Below, piece by piece: positions 25,565 to 33,305 of a stretch of DNA of 33,305 bases; position 1 is the stretch's first letter, and the number at the start of each line of letters is the position of its first letter. This DNA is from an uncultured Rhodospirillaceae bacterium (GTDB lineage: Bacteria > Pseudomonadota > Alphaproteobacteria > UBA8366). The notes under the pieces were generated by a model that saw nothing but the letters and a program-made list of their open reading frames with translations, was not told where the DNA came from and searched no databases. The DNA lies in NCBI GenBank assembly GCA_913043025.1, contig CAJWLM010000027.1, positions 1 to 33,305 of the forward strand. Direction: 5' to 3'. A program made the position numbers and the translations under genes.

Positions 25565-25911
25565 ATATGAGAGCCATCTCCAACTAAGTGCTCAATTCTG
25601 AACTTACCTACCACGCATAACTTCAAAAAAAAAGAGGGTGCGGCTGAGATGGTTTTTTTGTGGAGGTATATGAATTGTAGGGAAAAAGCCCAAAATATTA
25701 TAGTTTAATATTAAAAATGCATTTAAATTCATTGTCTTATACGCCTTTTGCGCGAGTGGAGCTGTCTGTAGGGCTTGATCAATTAAATTTCATGGACTAT
25801 GAGTTCAAAGTTGAACAGTTATGAAAGTGGTTGATAAAAATTTGAGTTTTAGCACGGCTGGCCCCATTATTTTGGGATGGCTTGGTGCGGTAGCTGTTGT
25901 AAAGGTCCACT
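25565..25911. other. 347-bp divergent intergenic region
   Basis: Separates the minus-strand antiterminator gene from the plus-strand EPS regulator and should hold promoters for both. It is AT-rich in the middle (about 25680-25735). I see no gene and no operator I can name. Confidence 0.4.
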
Positions 25912-26286
25912 TTGGCTAGCCGGCGTGAAGAACAGCAAGAAGATGTCCGCCTTCGCGTGATGCGTCTTATAAATGGCAATCCAGAGCTGTCCTCACGTCA
26001 GGTTGCAGATCAGGTTGGAATATCAAACGGTTCTGCCTATTACGTTCTGACGGCCCTTGTTGAAAAAGGGTTCGTAAAGCTTGAGAATTTCAAAAATAAT
26101 CCACGCAAGGGGCAGTATGCCTATCTGCTGACTCCAAAGGGTGTTCGGGAGAAATCTTTGCTGACACATAGGTTTATTGAACGCAAGCGTCAGGAGTATG
26201 ATGACTTGCGGGCAGAAATTGAACTTTTGGAGCGTGAGGCTGGATTAGCGTATGACCCAGTGATCAAAGGTCGTGACGATACGTGA
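25912..26286 (+). CDS. MarR-family EPS-associated transcriptional regulator
   Basis: A 124-residue winged-helix protein starting at TTG 25912 with AAAGG upstream. The helix-turn-helix is LSSRQVADQVGISNGSAYYV (about residues 26-45), followed by a wing with GQYAYLLTPKG. A C-terminal helix is rich in Arg/Glu (RKRQEYDDLRAEIELLERE). This layout matches the small MarR group found at the head of exopolysaccharide clusters in proteobacteria. It likely controls the polysaccharide genes that follow 1.4 kb downstream, although a toxin-antitoxin array now lies between. Confidence 0.82.
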   Translation: MASRREEQQEDVRLRVMRLINGNPELSSRQVADQVGISNGSAYYVLTALVEKGFVKLENFKNNPRKGQYAYLLTPKGVREKSLLTHRFIERKRQEYDDLRAEIELLEREAGLAYDPVIKGRDDT

Positions 26287-26393
26287 ATAGTATTGATTAG
26301 TAAAGTCTCAGGCATCTCAATATAATTTAAGGTTATGGGTAGCTCTGCATTAAAAAATGATCGTTCTTTTGAAGATATATAGGCCTAACTCTC

Positions 26394-26624
26394 ATGTTTA
26401 AGACCAAGATACGAAAAGTGGGAAATTCCGCTGCCATTACAATCAGTGCTGATATGTTAGCTGTCTTAGGCGTAAATGAAGGTGACACAGTGTATGTCAC
26501 GCGGTCAGACGATAATAGCTTGAAAATTCATGCTCACGATCCTGCAGTACCAGACGCATTATCGAAAGCTGAAGTGGTCATGGATGAAAGCCACACAATG
26601 CTTCAGGAACTCTCTTTGCGATAA
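26394..26624 (+). CDS. AbrB/MazE-type antitoxin, no adjacent toxin
   Basis: A 76-residue swapped-hairpin AbrB DNA-binding protein (KIRKVGNSAAITISADMLAVL, then EGDTVYVTR) with an acidic toxin-binding tail (VMDESHTMLQEL). Proteins of this type are usually encoded just before a toxin such as Doc or MazF. Here only 79-85 bases follow before the next antitoxin gene, and they encode no toxin. So it is an orphan antitoxin or the toxin gene was lost. Confidence 0.8.
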   Translation: MFKTKIRKVGNSAAITISADMLAVLGVNEGDTVYVTRSDDNSLKIHAHDPAVPDALSKAEVVMDESHTMLQELSLR

Positions 26625-26647
26625 TGCATTACTTTTATGATATTGAA

Positions 26648-26676
26648 TTGCTTTTTGTAAAATTCCTTACTATATT
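26648..26676 (+). promoter_or_regulatory. candidate promoter of the vapBC-like operon
   Basis: TTGCTT (26648-26653) and TATATT (26671-26676) are 17 bases apart, 28-37 bases before the antitoxin start. Seen by eye only. Confidence 0.4.
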
Positions 26677-26709
26677 AAAATTGAATTTATCTAGAATGAA
26701 CGGGTGAAG

Positions 26710-26955
26710 ATGATGCAAGAATCCAAAGTTACTGCAAAAGGCCAGACAACTCTTCCCAGAGACGTGCGCGCGGCGCTTGGCTTGGAGGCAGGTGACTCGG
26801 TGCGCTACATTGTAGAAAATGGTCGCGTTCAAATGCTAAAGGCAAGGCACGTCCGTGAGCTTGCTGGTATGTTGCACCGTCCGGGTCAGCGGACAGTTTC
26901 GCTTGAGGAAATGAATGAAGCGATCGCTGAAGGAGCCATCGAAAGCGCGTCATGA
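26710..26955 (+). CDS. VapB-type (AbrB-fold) antitoxin
   Basis: About 81 residues from ATG 26710 (GTG 26704 and ATG 26713 are alternatives). The N-terminus is an AbrB/SpoVT domain (KVTAKGQTTLPRDVRAALGL, EAGDSVRYIV). The C-terminal half (RTVSLEEMNEAIAEGA) is the flexible toxin-wrapping region. It overlaps the PIN toxin gene as ATGA, the usual arrangement for an antitoxin-first operon. It should also repress its own promoter. Confidence 0.85.
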   Translation: MMQESKVTAKGQTTLPRDVRAALGLEAGDSVRYIVENGRVQMLKARHVRELAGMLHRPGQRTVSLEEMNEAIAEGAIESAS

Positions 26956-27356
26956 TTGCTCTCGATACAAACGTATTGGTTCGTTATCTTGCCCAAGATG
27001 ACGCTGCTCAGTTCCAGGTCGCTGCTGATTTGATCGAGGGCTTCACGAGCGATGCGCCAGGGTATGTATGTCGCGAAGTTATGATCGAACTGGTCTGGGT
27101 TCTTGAACGGGCCTATAAATATTCACGTGAAGAAATTGCAGAGGCGCTGCTGAGTATTGTGACCGCAAGCCAGCTTTCGGTTGAAAACGCGCAAGACATT
27201 GCCTCGATTGTAAATCTTTATCGAGAAGACGGTTACGATTTTGCGGACCTTATGATCCGACAGGCGGCCCCAAGAACTGAGAACCGCATCCTGAAAACCT
27301 TCGATCAAAAATTAGCAAAGCTAGATGGCGTTGAATTGTTAGGAACCACACATTGA
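26952..27356 (+). CDS. PIN-domain toxin, VapC family
   Basis: A 134-residue PIN-domain ribonuclease. Acidic active-site residues visible are Asp5 (MIALDTNVLV), a Glu in VMIELVWVLE near 45 and Asp in YDFADLMI near 97-100, consistent with a functional Mg2+ site. It would cut tRNA or mRNA when freed from the antitoxin. It overlaps the antitoxin gene by four bases and the next gene by four bases (TTGA), so the three are co-translated. Confidence 0.85.
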   Translation: MIALDTNVLVRYLAQDDAAQFQVAADLIEGFTSDAPGYVCREVMIELVWVLERAYKYSREEIAEALLSIVTASQLSVENAQDIASIVNLYREDGYDFADLMIRQAAPRTENRILKTFDQKLAKLDGVELLGTTH

Positions 27357-27595
27357 TAACTCTCAGTGTTGAAGAAGCATCCGACAAACTCCCCGACCTA
27401 ATTGAGAATACGATTGCAAAGCGCGAACTAATTTTGATTTCTGGGAAGAATAAAAATGCCGTTCTCATGGCTGAAAGTGACTGGCGGGCGATGAATGAAA
27501 CACTTCACTTATTGTCGGTGCCCGGAATGCGAGACAAAATTAAAAGTGGCTTGTCAGAAAACCTTGAAAGCACATCAAGAAAGTTGAATTGGTAG
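27353..27595 (+). CDS. Phd/YefM-family antitoxin
   Basis: An 80-residue protein with a TTG start overlapping the PIN toxin stop. It has the Phd/YefM fold: LSVEEASDKLPDLIENTIA, then ELILISGKNKNAVLMAESDWRAMNETLHLL. The C-terminal tail (SGLSENLESTSRKLNW) would bind a RelE/YoeB-type toxin. The stop codon overlaps a short downstream frame (TAGTG), the normal junction with a toxin gene, but that frame is short and degenerate. Confidence 0.8.
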   Translation: MITLSVEEASDKLPDLIENTIAKRELILISGKNKNAVLMAESDWRAMNETLHLLSVPGMRDKIKSGLSENLESTSRKLNW

Positions 27596-27720
27596 TGCAC
27601 CTTCTAGATCAACCCATTGAAGCTCAGTCGAAACCAGTTCAGGAGCTTAAGTGTTCCGACGTTGAGGCGTTATGGGTAGGTGACGTTTTGACGTGTTATA
27701 AAAAAGAAGATTTGAATTAA
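27595..27720 (+). pseudogene. short frame, possible degenerate RelE/YoeB toxin
   Basis: A 41-codon frame starting at GTG that overlaps the antitoxin stop by one base and ends in TAA. It sits exactly where a YoeB/RelE toxin would follow YefM. The segment KPVQELKCSDVEALWVGDVL resembles, loosely, the toxin stretch that normally reads as KPEPLKG...WSRRI...HRLVY. The catalytic residues and the N-terminal half are missing. Probably a truncated, inactive toxin; the similarity is weak and judged by eye. Confidence 0.35.
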
Positions 27721-27727
27721 TTTAGTG

Positions 27728-28717
27728 ATGGCAAAAAAAATCACAGTAATTGGTGGGGCTGGGTTTGTTGGAACAAACCTGTGCCGTCAGCTAGCTTTGA
27801 AGCAGCAGGATTTTGAGATCGTTGACCTGAAGATGAGCAAACAATTTCCTGATAAGTGCAAGATTGCTGACGTGCAAGATGCAGATACATTGCGGGAAAT
27901 GATCACAGGCGATGTTGTTGTGAACTTGGCGGCGGTGCATCGCGACGATGTGCAGGACAAGTCTGAATATCAGAGAACCAATGTGGATGGTGCGGAAAAC
28001 GTGGCGTTGGTTTGTGACGAAAAAGGCATCGATAAGATTGTCTTCACGAGTACGGTCGCAGTCTATGGATTTTCGGAGCCTGGAACGGATGAAAGTGGTG
28101 CAATCAATCCGTTTAATGAATATGGCCGCACCAAATTTGAAGCCGAAGAAAAATTACGAGCCTGGCATGCTAAAGGGGATAAGTCACTGATCATTGTGCG
28201 CCCTACCGTGATTTTTGGTGAAGGCAACCGTGGAAATATGTTTAACTTGCTAAACCAAATTGCTTCAGGAAAATTTTTGATGGTTGGTAGAGGCGAGAAC
28301 AAAAAGTCGATAGCGTACATTGGTAATGTCGTCGCCTTCCTGGAGACTTGCGTTGCAACAGATCAAAAATATGGTATCTACAATTATGTTGATACGCCTG
28401 ACTTAAGTATGAACGAACTGGTTTCGCAGGTTAGGGCTCTATTAAAGGGTAAATATGGTGTGGGCCTGCGTTTGCCTTATTGGTTAGGAATAATTTTAGG
28501 CTATACTGCTGATTTAGTATCGTTTTTAACCCGAAAAAATTTGCCAGTTAGTTCAATACGCGTAAGGAAATTTGTCTCTTCAACGGAATTTAAAAGTACG
28601 AAAAGTTCTTTGAATGATTTCGAAGCACCATATAAATTGAGTGAGGGTATCAATCGCACATTAGAGAGTGAATTTATTTCACCACAACCGTCACGCGAAA
28701 TCTTTTACACTGAGTAA
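27728..28717 (+). CDS. NAD-dependent nucleotide-sugar epimerase/dehydratase
   Basis: A 329-residue extended short-chain dehydrogenase. The NAD-binding motif is GGAGFVG (about residues 8-14). The catalytic YxxxK is Tyr132-Lys136 (YGRTK), preceded by the STVAVYG serine/threonine region. Such enzymes epimerise or dehydrate UDP- or dTDP-sugars for surface polysaccharide. ATG 27728 is preferred over the adjacent GTG 27725. The C-terminal third (GLRLPYWLGIILGYTADLV) is hydrophobic, as in several polysaccharide-cluster epimerases. The exact sugar cannot be read. It starts the biosynthetic part of the cluster. Confidence 0.85.
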   Translation: MAKKITVIGGAGFVGTNLCRQLALKQQDFEIVDLKMSKQFPDKCKIADVQDADTLREMITGDVVVNLAAVHRDDVQDKSEYQRTNVDGAENVALVCDEKGIDKIVFTSTVAVYGFSEPGTDESGAINPFNEYGRTKFEAEEKLRAWHAKGDKSLIIVRPTVIFGEGNRGNMFNLLNQIASGKFLMVGRGENKKSIAYIGNVVAFLETCVATDQKYGIYNYVDTPDLSMNELVSQVRALLKGKYGVGLRLPYWLGIILGYTADLVSFLTRKNLPVSSIRVRKFVSSTEFKSTKSSLNDFEAPYKLSEGINRTLESEFISPQPSREIFYTE

Positions 28718-28726
28718 CTCCGTAAA

Positions 28727-29491
28727 TTGTTGAAATTTAGTATAATCACTGTTTGCTATAATTCTGAGCAGACGATAGCAGAGACCATCAGTTCTGTAAA
28801 TTGTCAGTCTTTTAGAAATTATGAACATATTATTATTGATGGACTATCTACTGATACAACTCTTGATATAGTGAACTTTTCTAAAGATAAAAAAACAGTT
28901 GTTTTCTCTGAGAAAGATGAAGGTCTTTATGATGCAATGAATAAAGGTATTTTGAAAGCAAAAGGTGAATATCTTGCGTTTTTAAATTCTGATGATAGGT
29001 TTATTAATAATTATGTACTCGAGAAGGTTAATTTGATTGCCAAAAGCGACCCTGACTTCATTTATGGTGGTATTAATTATTTTTCTGAAAATGCACACAA
29101 GCAGCGAATATGGATGCCCGATAATTTCAACATCATAAAGAAAAAAAAATTACAAATTCCACATCCTTGTATTTTTATTAAACGAGATAAGCTAATCGAA
29201 AAAAATCGTTTTTTTGATACCAATTTGAAAATTGCATCAGACCTGAAGCAACAATTGGAATTCATTCACATCGATAATCGAGCAGGAGTGCTTATCAACG
29301 AAGTTTTGGTGGATATGCGCCTTGGAGGTAAAAGCACAGACGGTTTATTAGCATTCCTGACTGGTTGGAGAGAATCTGTCGTGGTCTACAAAGAGATATT
29401 TGGATTGGTCGGTTTATTTTTTTGCATCAGAAAAATTTTGTATAAATTATTACAGATCAAAAATATCGTTTACTTTGTAAAACCTAATTAA
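28727..29491 (+). CDS. glycosyltransferase family 2
   Basis: A 254-residue GT-A glycosyltransferase with a TTG start. Conserved features: SIITVCYNSEQTIAETI (nucleotide-binding N-terminus), IIIDGLSTDTT, SEKDEGLYDAMNKGI (acidic residue plus the MNKG motif of the WcaA/colanic-type subgroup) and LNSDDRF, the DxD-like metal site near residue 87. The C-terminus has a membrane-affine segment (GLVGLFFCIRKILYKLL). It would add a sugar to a lipid-linked oligosaccharide at the cytoplasmic face. Codon use is noticeably more AT-rich than in the amide operon. Confidence 0.87.
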   Translation: MLKFSIITVCYNSEQTIAETISSVNCQSFRNYEHIIIDGLSTDTTLDIVNFSKDKKTVVFSEKDEGLYDAMNKGILKAKGEYLAFLNSDDRFINNYVLEKVNLIAKSDPDFIYGGINYFSENAHKQRIWMPDNFNIIKKKKLQIPHPCIFIKRDKLIEKNRFFDTNLKIASDLKQQLEFIHIDNRAGVLINEVLVDMRLGGKSTDGLLAFLTGWRESVVVYKEIFGLVGLFFCIRKILYKLLQIKNIVYFVKPN

Positions 29492-29656
29492 TAATTATGA
29501 CCTCAAATTGAATTATCCCACATATTTCATATTCAGGAATACGGACAAAGATTTCTATTTCCGGGTTTAAATATCCTGGTTTTAGGTTTGAAGTAGTTGA
29601 GGATCGAAAAATCATTAGTTTACTTACAATAGATAGTCCTGAGCTTACATCATGCC

Positions 29657-29686
29657 TTGTCTTGGCAAAAAAATTTGTACTATGAT
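29657..29686 (+). promoter_or_regulatory. candidate promoter before the ABC flippase gene
   Basis: TTGTCT (29657-29662) and TATGAT (29681-29686) with 18 bases between, 21 bases before the likely TTG start, inside a 216-bp gap between genes. Confidence 0.3.
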
Positions 29687-29707
29687 AGATTATAGCCTTC
29701 TTATTGA

Positions 29708-31510
29708 TTGATTGTATATTTGAGCCAAATTAAAAAAACCATATTTGTTACACTTTCAGGCCTTTTCAAAATATTAGATAGCAAAGAAAGAAAATCCCTG
29801 TATGTAGTTTTTCTGTTTCTATTCGCTATTGGTATTTTTGAAATAATTGGAGTTGCATCGATTATTCCGATTATTTCAATTATGAATGACCCGGAGATAT
29901 TAAATACAAATAAATATCTCATTAATTTTAAGAAAATCCTCGAAATGTTAGGTGTTCAGAGCACGAAAGAGGTACTTGTGCTATTAGGTGTTGGATCATT
30001 CAGCATTATAGCTTTTTCAACGGTGCTTCGTTCATACGGCCTATATCTAACAACACAATTTATTGAAATGAGGCGTCACGAAATTAGTTATAAATTATTA
30101 TCTGGATACCTGAGAAATGATTTTGACTTTTTTCTGAATTCCCAATCATCTGAATTGGCGAAAACGGTTTTATCAGAAGTCGACCGTATTGTGGCCCAAT
30201 TAGTTCGTCCAATTATAACAATGGTATCATATACGTTTCTATTAATTTTTATTCTTGCATTTTTATTATTTGTTAATGCAAAAATATCATTAACTATAAT
30301 TTTTGTTTTTGGCGGCTTATATTCTTTTTTGTACATTGCAGTAAGAAAAAAGGCGAACTATCTCGGGGAACAAACTGTAAGTTCTAATAGAGAACGTTTC
30401 GCTATAACAATGGAAGCTCTGAATAACATAAAGTACATTAAATTTAGCAACTTAGAATCTTATTATAGTGAGAGATTCTTAAAGGTTTCCCACCGTTTTT
30501 CAAATTCTGTTGCCGTTCAATTCGTTTTAAACCAAATTCCAAAGTACGCTGTAGAATTAGTGGCGTTTGGAGGCGTTATTTTAATTTCGATCATTACATT
30601 AGTATCTGCAATGGAAGTCGATGGGGAGGTGCCAAGTACATTTTTTCCATTATTAAGTGCATATGCATTGAGCGCCTACAAATTGCAGCCGGCTGTGCAA
30701 TCGATATTCAACGGGATAGTGAGTCTGCGTTATGGTCAAGTGGCACTTAATAATCTTTTTCAGTCTTTGAACCAAATTTCAGCTAAAGTATATCCAAAAG
30801 CATTTGAACCTGGAAATAAAAAAATAACATTTAATAGGGCAATTCAATGTAAAAATATCTCATTCAGGTACAGTAGTGAGAACCCAAATGTTATAGATAA
30901 TCTAGAATTTGAGATCGGCAGAGGATCTTCGGTAGGCATCGTCGGAACCACAGGGTCGGGCAAATCAACCCTTATAAACATTATGTTAGGTTTGCTAAAA
31001 CCAACTACTGGCAAAATTTTTGTTGACGGAACTGAAATCAGCGAATCAAACACTAAGAATTGGCAGGATATTATAGGTTACGTGCCACAGAACGTAACTT
31101 TGGTAGATGCCTCAATACACGAAAATATAGCTTTCGGGGTGGATTTTAATGATATTGATTTTGAGTATGCAAAATACTGTGGCAGGGTGGCTATGCTCGA
31201 AGACAATTTTTTTACATCGGCCCATTATAAAAATATAGGCGACGCTGGATCAAAAATATCAGGTGGGCAAAGACAAAGAATTGGAATTGCAAGAGCGCTG
31301 TACAAAAAGCCCAAGTTGCTAGTGTTGGACGAGGCTACAAGTGGATTGGATCCAAACACAGAGAAGCGATTGCTTAGTGCCATTGCTGAATTGTCCGATG
31401 ACCTATCAATTCTGATGGTGACACACCGATATTCGAACCTCAAAATTTGCGACGTAGTTTTTGAGATGAGGGGAGGCAAGCTGAGAAAATGGCATGGTAA
31501 AAATGAATAA
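29708..31510 (+). CDS. ABC exporter, lipid-linked oligosaccharide flippase type
   Basis: A 600-residue half-transporter with fused membrane and ATPase domains. The first about 330 residues hold membrane helices (for example FLFLFAIGIFEIIGVASIIP near 35-55). The nucleotide-binding domain follows: Walker A GTTGSGKST at about 413-421, Q-loop YVPQN, signature SGGQRQR from about 518 and Walker B LLVLDEATSGLD. It resembles MsbA/PglK-type exporters that flip lipid-linked glycans. The start is TTG 29708. It overlaps the next gene by 17 bases. Very AT-rich codon use. Its neighbours fit export of a surface polysaccharide. Confidence 0.87.
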   Translation: MIVYLSQIKKTIFVTLSGLFKILDSKERKSLYVVFLFLFAIGIFEIIGVASIIPIISIMNDPEILNTNKYLINFKKILEMLGVQSTKEVLVLLGVGSFSIIAFSTVLRSYGLYLTTQFIEMRRHEISYKLLSGYLRNDFDFFLNSQSSELAKTVLSEVDRIVAQLVRPIITMVSYTFLLIFILAFLLFVNAKISLTIIFVFGGLYSFLYIAVRKKANYLGEQTVSSNRERFAITMEALNNIKYIKFSNLESYYSERFLKVSHRFSNSVAVQFVLNQIPKYAVELVAFGGVILISIITLVSAMEVDGEVPSTFFPLLSAYALSAYKLQPAVQSIFNGIVSLRYGQVALNNLFQSLNQISAKVYPKAFEPGNKKITFNRAIQCKNISFRYSSENPNVIDNLEFEIGRGSSVGIVGTTGSGKSTLINIMLGLLKPTTGKIFVDGTEISESNTKNWQDIIGYVPQNVTLVDASIHENIAFGVDFNDIDFEYAKYCGRVAMLEDNFFTSAHYKNIGDAGSKISGGQRQRIGIARALYKKPKLLVLDEATSGLDPNTEKRLLSAIAELSDDLSILMVTHRYSNLKICDVVFEMRGGKLRKWHGKNE

Positions 31511-33014
31511 AATTATTGACTTAACTCCTAATTATGGTGTGTCACTTTTCATCAAAAATGGCTTATTCAACGCTGCAACAAAGGAAGGATTTGATTTTGT
31601 AGTGTGTAGCAATCCAATCATAAGTTCAAAGGCCTCAATGAAACGTTTGTTGAAATTATATGATGTCACTGTTGTATTAGACTTTTTAAAAATGTGTGCG
31701 TTTGCACTAAAAATTCTACCAGCTTTTTTTTTAAAAACTGAACAATTTATATCCTATTTGTTACACCAAAGACTTGAAGGTGTGGTGGTTGGGGATTGTA
31801 TTCTCAGCGCCTATCAGAGAAATCTACAGACAAAAATCATTATAAGTAAAAATATTGAATTATTTTTATTCATCATGATTTCATGTCTGAAAATATTGAC
31901 GAATTTTCGTCAGACCAGAAAAAATACAGAAACGCAATCTGACACAAGATATTTTATATATTGTTTTGAAACAACTGGTACCGAGGAGGCAATCAGGCGC
32001 TTTTGCATTAGGCGGGGAGCTGCAGAACTTCGTTATTCAGGTCATCACAAAGGATTTCGATTATATTCAGGTTATGATGGTATTGCCCTAAAAAAAAATG
32101 AAAACCTAAACTTGTTGGCTCGAAAAGAATTAAAAAAATCAGACTTGGAAAAGGCTAAAACTCGATTATGTTCGTTTGTGGAACGGACATCTCAATATGA
32201 CTATTTGAAATCTGTTGATGTCGACATGAAGGTGAGGTTAGATTTTGATGAGGTGTCACCAAAATCAAGCGTTGTTTTATTTCTAGCTACTGTGAGTGAT
32301 GCCCAATATCTTTATGGTGTTGGCCCTTTCCCTACATTAGATCTCTTTCACGAAGCTATGATTAAGTTTTTCTTATCAAAAAATTACTATGTAATTGTGA
32401 AACCTCATCCAGCGATGCTGAAAAATAAAGACTACGCTGCGAAGGATAGAAAATATTATGAAATATTACTGAACAGATGGAAAGTGAATATTGAAAATAC
32501 TCACTTAATGCGGTCACGTGTTAATAATAAATTGTTATTTGTGAGTGAGCGCCTCTCAGTAAAAGAGCTCAGCCGGACGTTTTCAGAATTTCTTTGTATC
32601 ACCCAGCATGGCTCTGTAGCTGCAGAGTGTGCATACTTGGGACATTTGAGTCTCGTGGCAGAAAACTCTCAATTTTCAACAGCAGATAAATTTGTTGAAA
32701 TACTTCAAAATTTTAGCCAGCTATCACTAAAATTAGACAGATGGAAAAATTTTGAAGCGTTCAGTGACTTGGAAGAAGCTTCGATTTACGAATATATTTG
32801 TATTCATCATTTCTATAATCATCCCCTATACCAATCTGGTTATTTTTACGGATTGGTACCTGAGGATATAGATTCTTCTGAGATAGAAGTTTGGGTGAAT
32901 AATTTTATACATGAAAAAGACGATGCAATCAATATACTCAACAGAATTACAACTCAAAATATTATGCAATTAAAAAATAACTTTAGCGACTGGATTTTGC
33001 ATACAGGTGCATAA
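31494..33014 (+). CDS. capsule/surface-polysaccharide GT-B-like protein
   Basis: A 506-residue protein; ATG 31494 or 31503. I do not recognise an exact family. The C-terminal half has features of GT-B capsule transferases (KpsC/KpsS/CDP-glycerol transferase-like): VIVKPHPAML, then FLCITQHGSVAAECAYLG and a following STADKF segment, which in such enzymes form the nucleotide-sugar site. The first about 200 residues are less conserved and contain hydrophobic stretches (residues about 55-85 and 120-135). It overlaps the flippase gene, so it belongs to the same transcript. A glycosyl- or phosphotransferase role is inferred. Confidence 0.6.
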   Translation: MVKMNKIIDLTPNYGVSLFIKNGLFNAATKEGFDFVVCSNPIISSKASMKRLLKLYDVTVVLDFLKMCAFALKILPAFFLKTEQFISYLLHQRLEGVVVGDCILSAYQRNLQTKIIISKNIELFLFIMISCLKILTNFRQTRKNTETQSDTRYFIYCFETTGTEEAIRRFCIRRGAAELRYSGHHKGFRLYSGYDGIALKKNENLNLLARKELKKSDLEKAKTRLCSFVERTSQYDYLKSVDVDMKVRLDFDEVSPKSSVVLFLATVSDAQYLYGVGPFPTLDLFHEAMIKFFLSKNYYVIVKPHPAMLKNKDYAAKDRKYYEILLNRWKVNIENTHLMRSRVNNKLLFVSERLSVKELSRTFSEFLCITQHGSVAAECAYLGHLSLVAENSQFSTADKFVEILQNFSQLSLKLDRWKNFEAFSDLEEASIYEYICIHHFYNHPLYQSGYFYGLVPEDIDSSEIEVWVNNFIHEKDDAINILNRITTQNIMQLKNNFSDWILHTGA

Positions 33015-33091
33015 ATTGTTTATAAAATCCAGGTTGTATTGTGCAGTAAAATAATCGTCCATTCGTAATAAGTTCTACGGGTCTAATTTGC

Positions 33092-33305
33092 ATGTTGAAT
33101 GATATTATTAATATTTGCGAAGATAATAACGTAGCATATAAACTTGATTATGACTTGCGTAAAAACAGTTATTCAAGAACCGGTGCTACACTCAGAATCG
33201 CAATATTCCCTTTTTCAAAAGCAGAATTTTCAATTTTAGTTAAAGCAGACTTTTTAGATGTATCTAAACCATATATATTGATTAACCAACGTATTAAAGC
33301 GTTAC
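33092..33305 (+). CDS. partial gene, possible MurB-like FAD-binding enzyme
   Basis: A frame open from ATG 33092 to the window end (71 codons). The stretch YDLRKNSYSRTGATLRIAIF loosely resembles the N-terminal FAD-binding segment of MurB/FAD-linked oxidase-like proteins seen in some polysaccharide clusters, but the glycine pair expected after Thr-Gly is altered. Its position 77 bases after the previous gene suggests the cluster continues. Function is uncertain because most of the gene lies outside. Confidence 0.4.
   Translation, partial: MLNDIINICEDNNVAYKLDYDLRKNSYSRTGATLRIAIFPFSKAEFSILVKADFLDVSKPYILINQRIKAL

Noticed and set aside
1-33305. CRISPR array
   Set aside because: No series of short identical repeats with regular spacers was seen on reading through the window.

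Overview
The window reads as chromosomal DNA of a marine alphaproteobacterium. The basis is a complete retinal-synthesis set (crtE-crtI-crtB-crtY-blh) of the kind that accompanies proteorhodopsin, alphaproteobacterial-type adenylate cyclase and IS3 sequences, and an EPS-associated MarR-type regulator. A SAR116-like lineage is a guess from gene content, not a proven assignment.

Layout. (1) 1-2126: a 144-bp repeat, a small cysteine-containing secreted peptide, a TPR protein and otherwise non-coding or decayed sequence. (2) 2127-7754, minus strand: a compact retinal operon transcribed crtE > crtI > crtB > crtY > blh, with 4-nt ATGA overlaps at crtB/crtY and crtY/blh. It makes GGPP, phytoene, lycopene, beta-carotene and then retinal. 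No rhodopsin gene is present in the window. (3) 8105-10646: a class III adenylate/guanylate cyclase with TPRs, and a short zinc-peptidase-like frame (HEMAH). (4) 10816-10959: a second copy of the 144-bp repeat (about 81% identical, no gaps), so regions 1-3 lie between direct repeats.

(5) 11572-23030: the most striking locus. A MarR regulator diverges from a long plus-strand operon: a leaderless AmiC-like binding protein, a flotillin/SPFH protein, a Tat-exported paralogous binding protein, two Urt/Liv-type permeases, a UrtD-like ATPase, a UrtE-like ATPase fused in frame to an amidase-signature hydrolase, and an acyl-CoA ligase. Read together this is an amide uptake, hydrolysis and CoA-activation system, with the hydrolase physically attached to the transporter motor.

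(6) 23513-25564: an IolI-like sugar isomerase, a dead IS3 transposase fragment and a NusG/RfaH-type antiterminator. (7) 25912-27720: an EPS-type MarR regulator followed by a small toxin-antitoxin array (orphan MazE/AbrB, VapBC, Phd/YefM with a possible degenerate toxin). (8) 27728-33305: an increasingly AT-rich surface-polysaccharide cluster with an NAD-sugar epimerase, a GT2 glycosyltransferase, an ABC flippase, a capsule-type GT-B-like protein and a gene cut by the window end that may be a MurB-like FAD enzyme. This part looks horizontally acquired.
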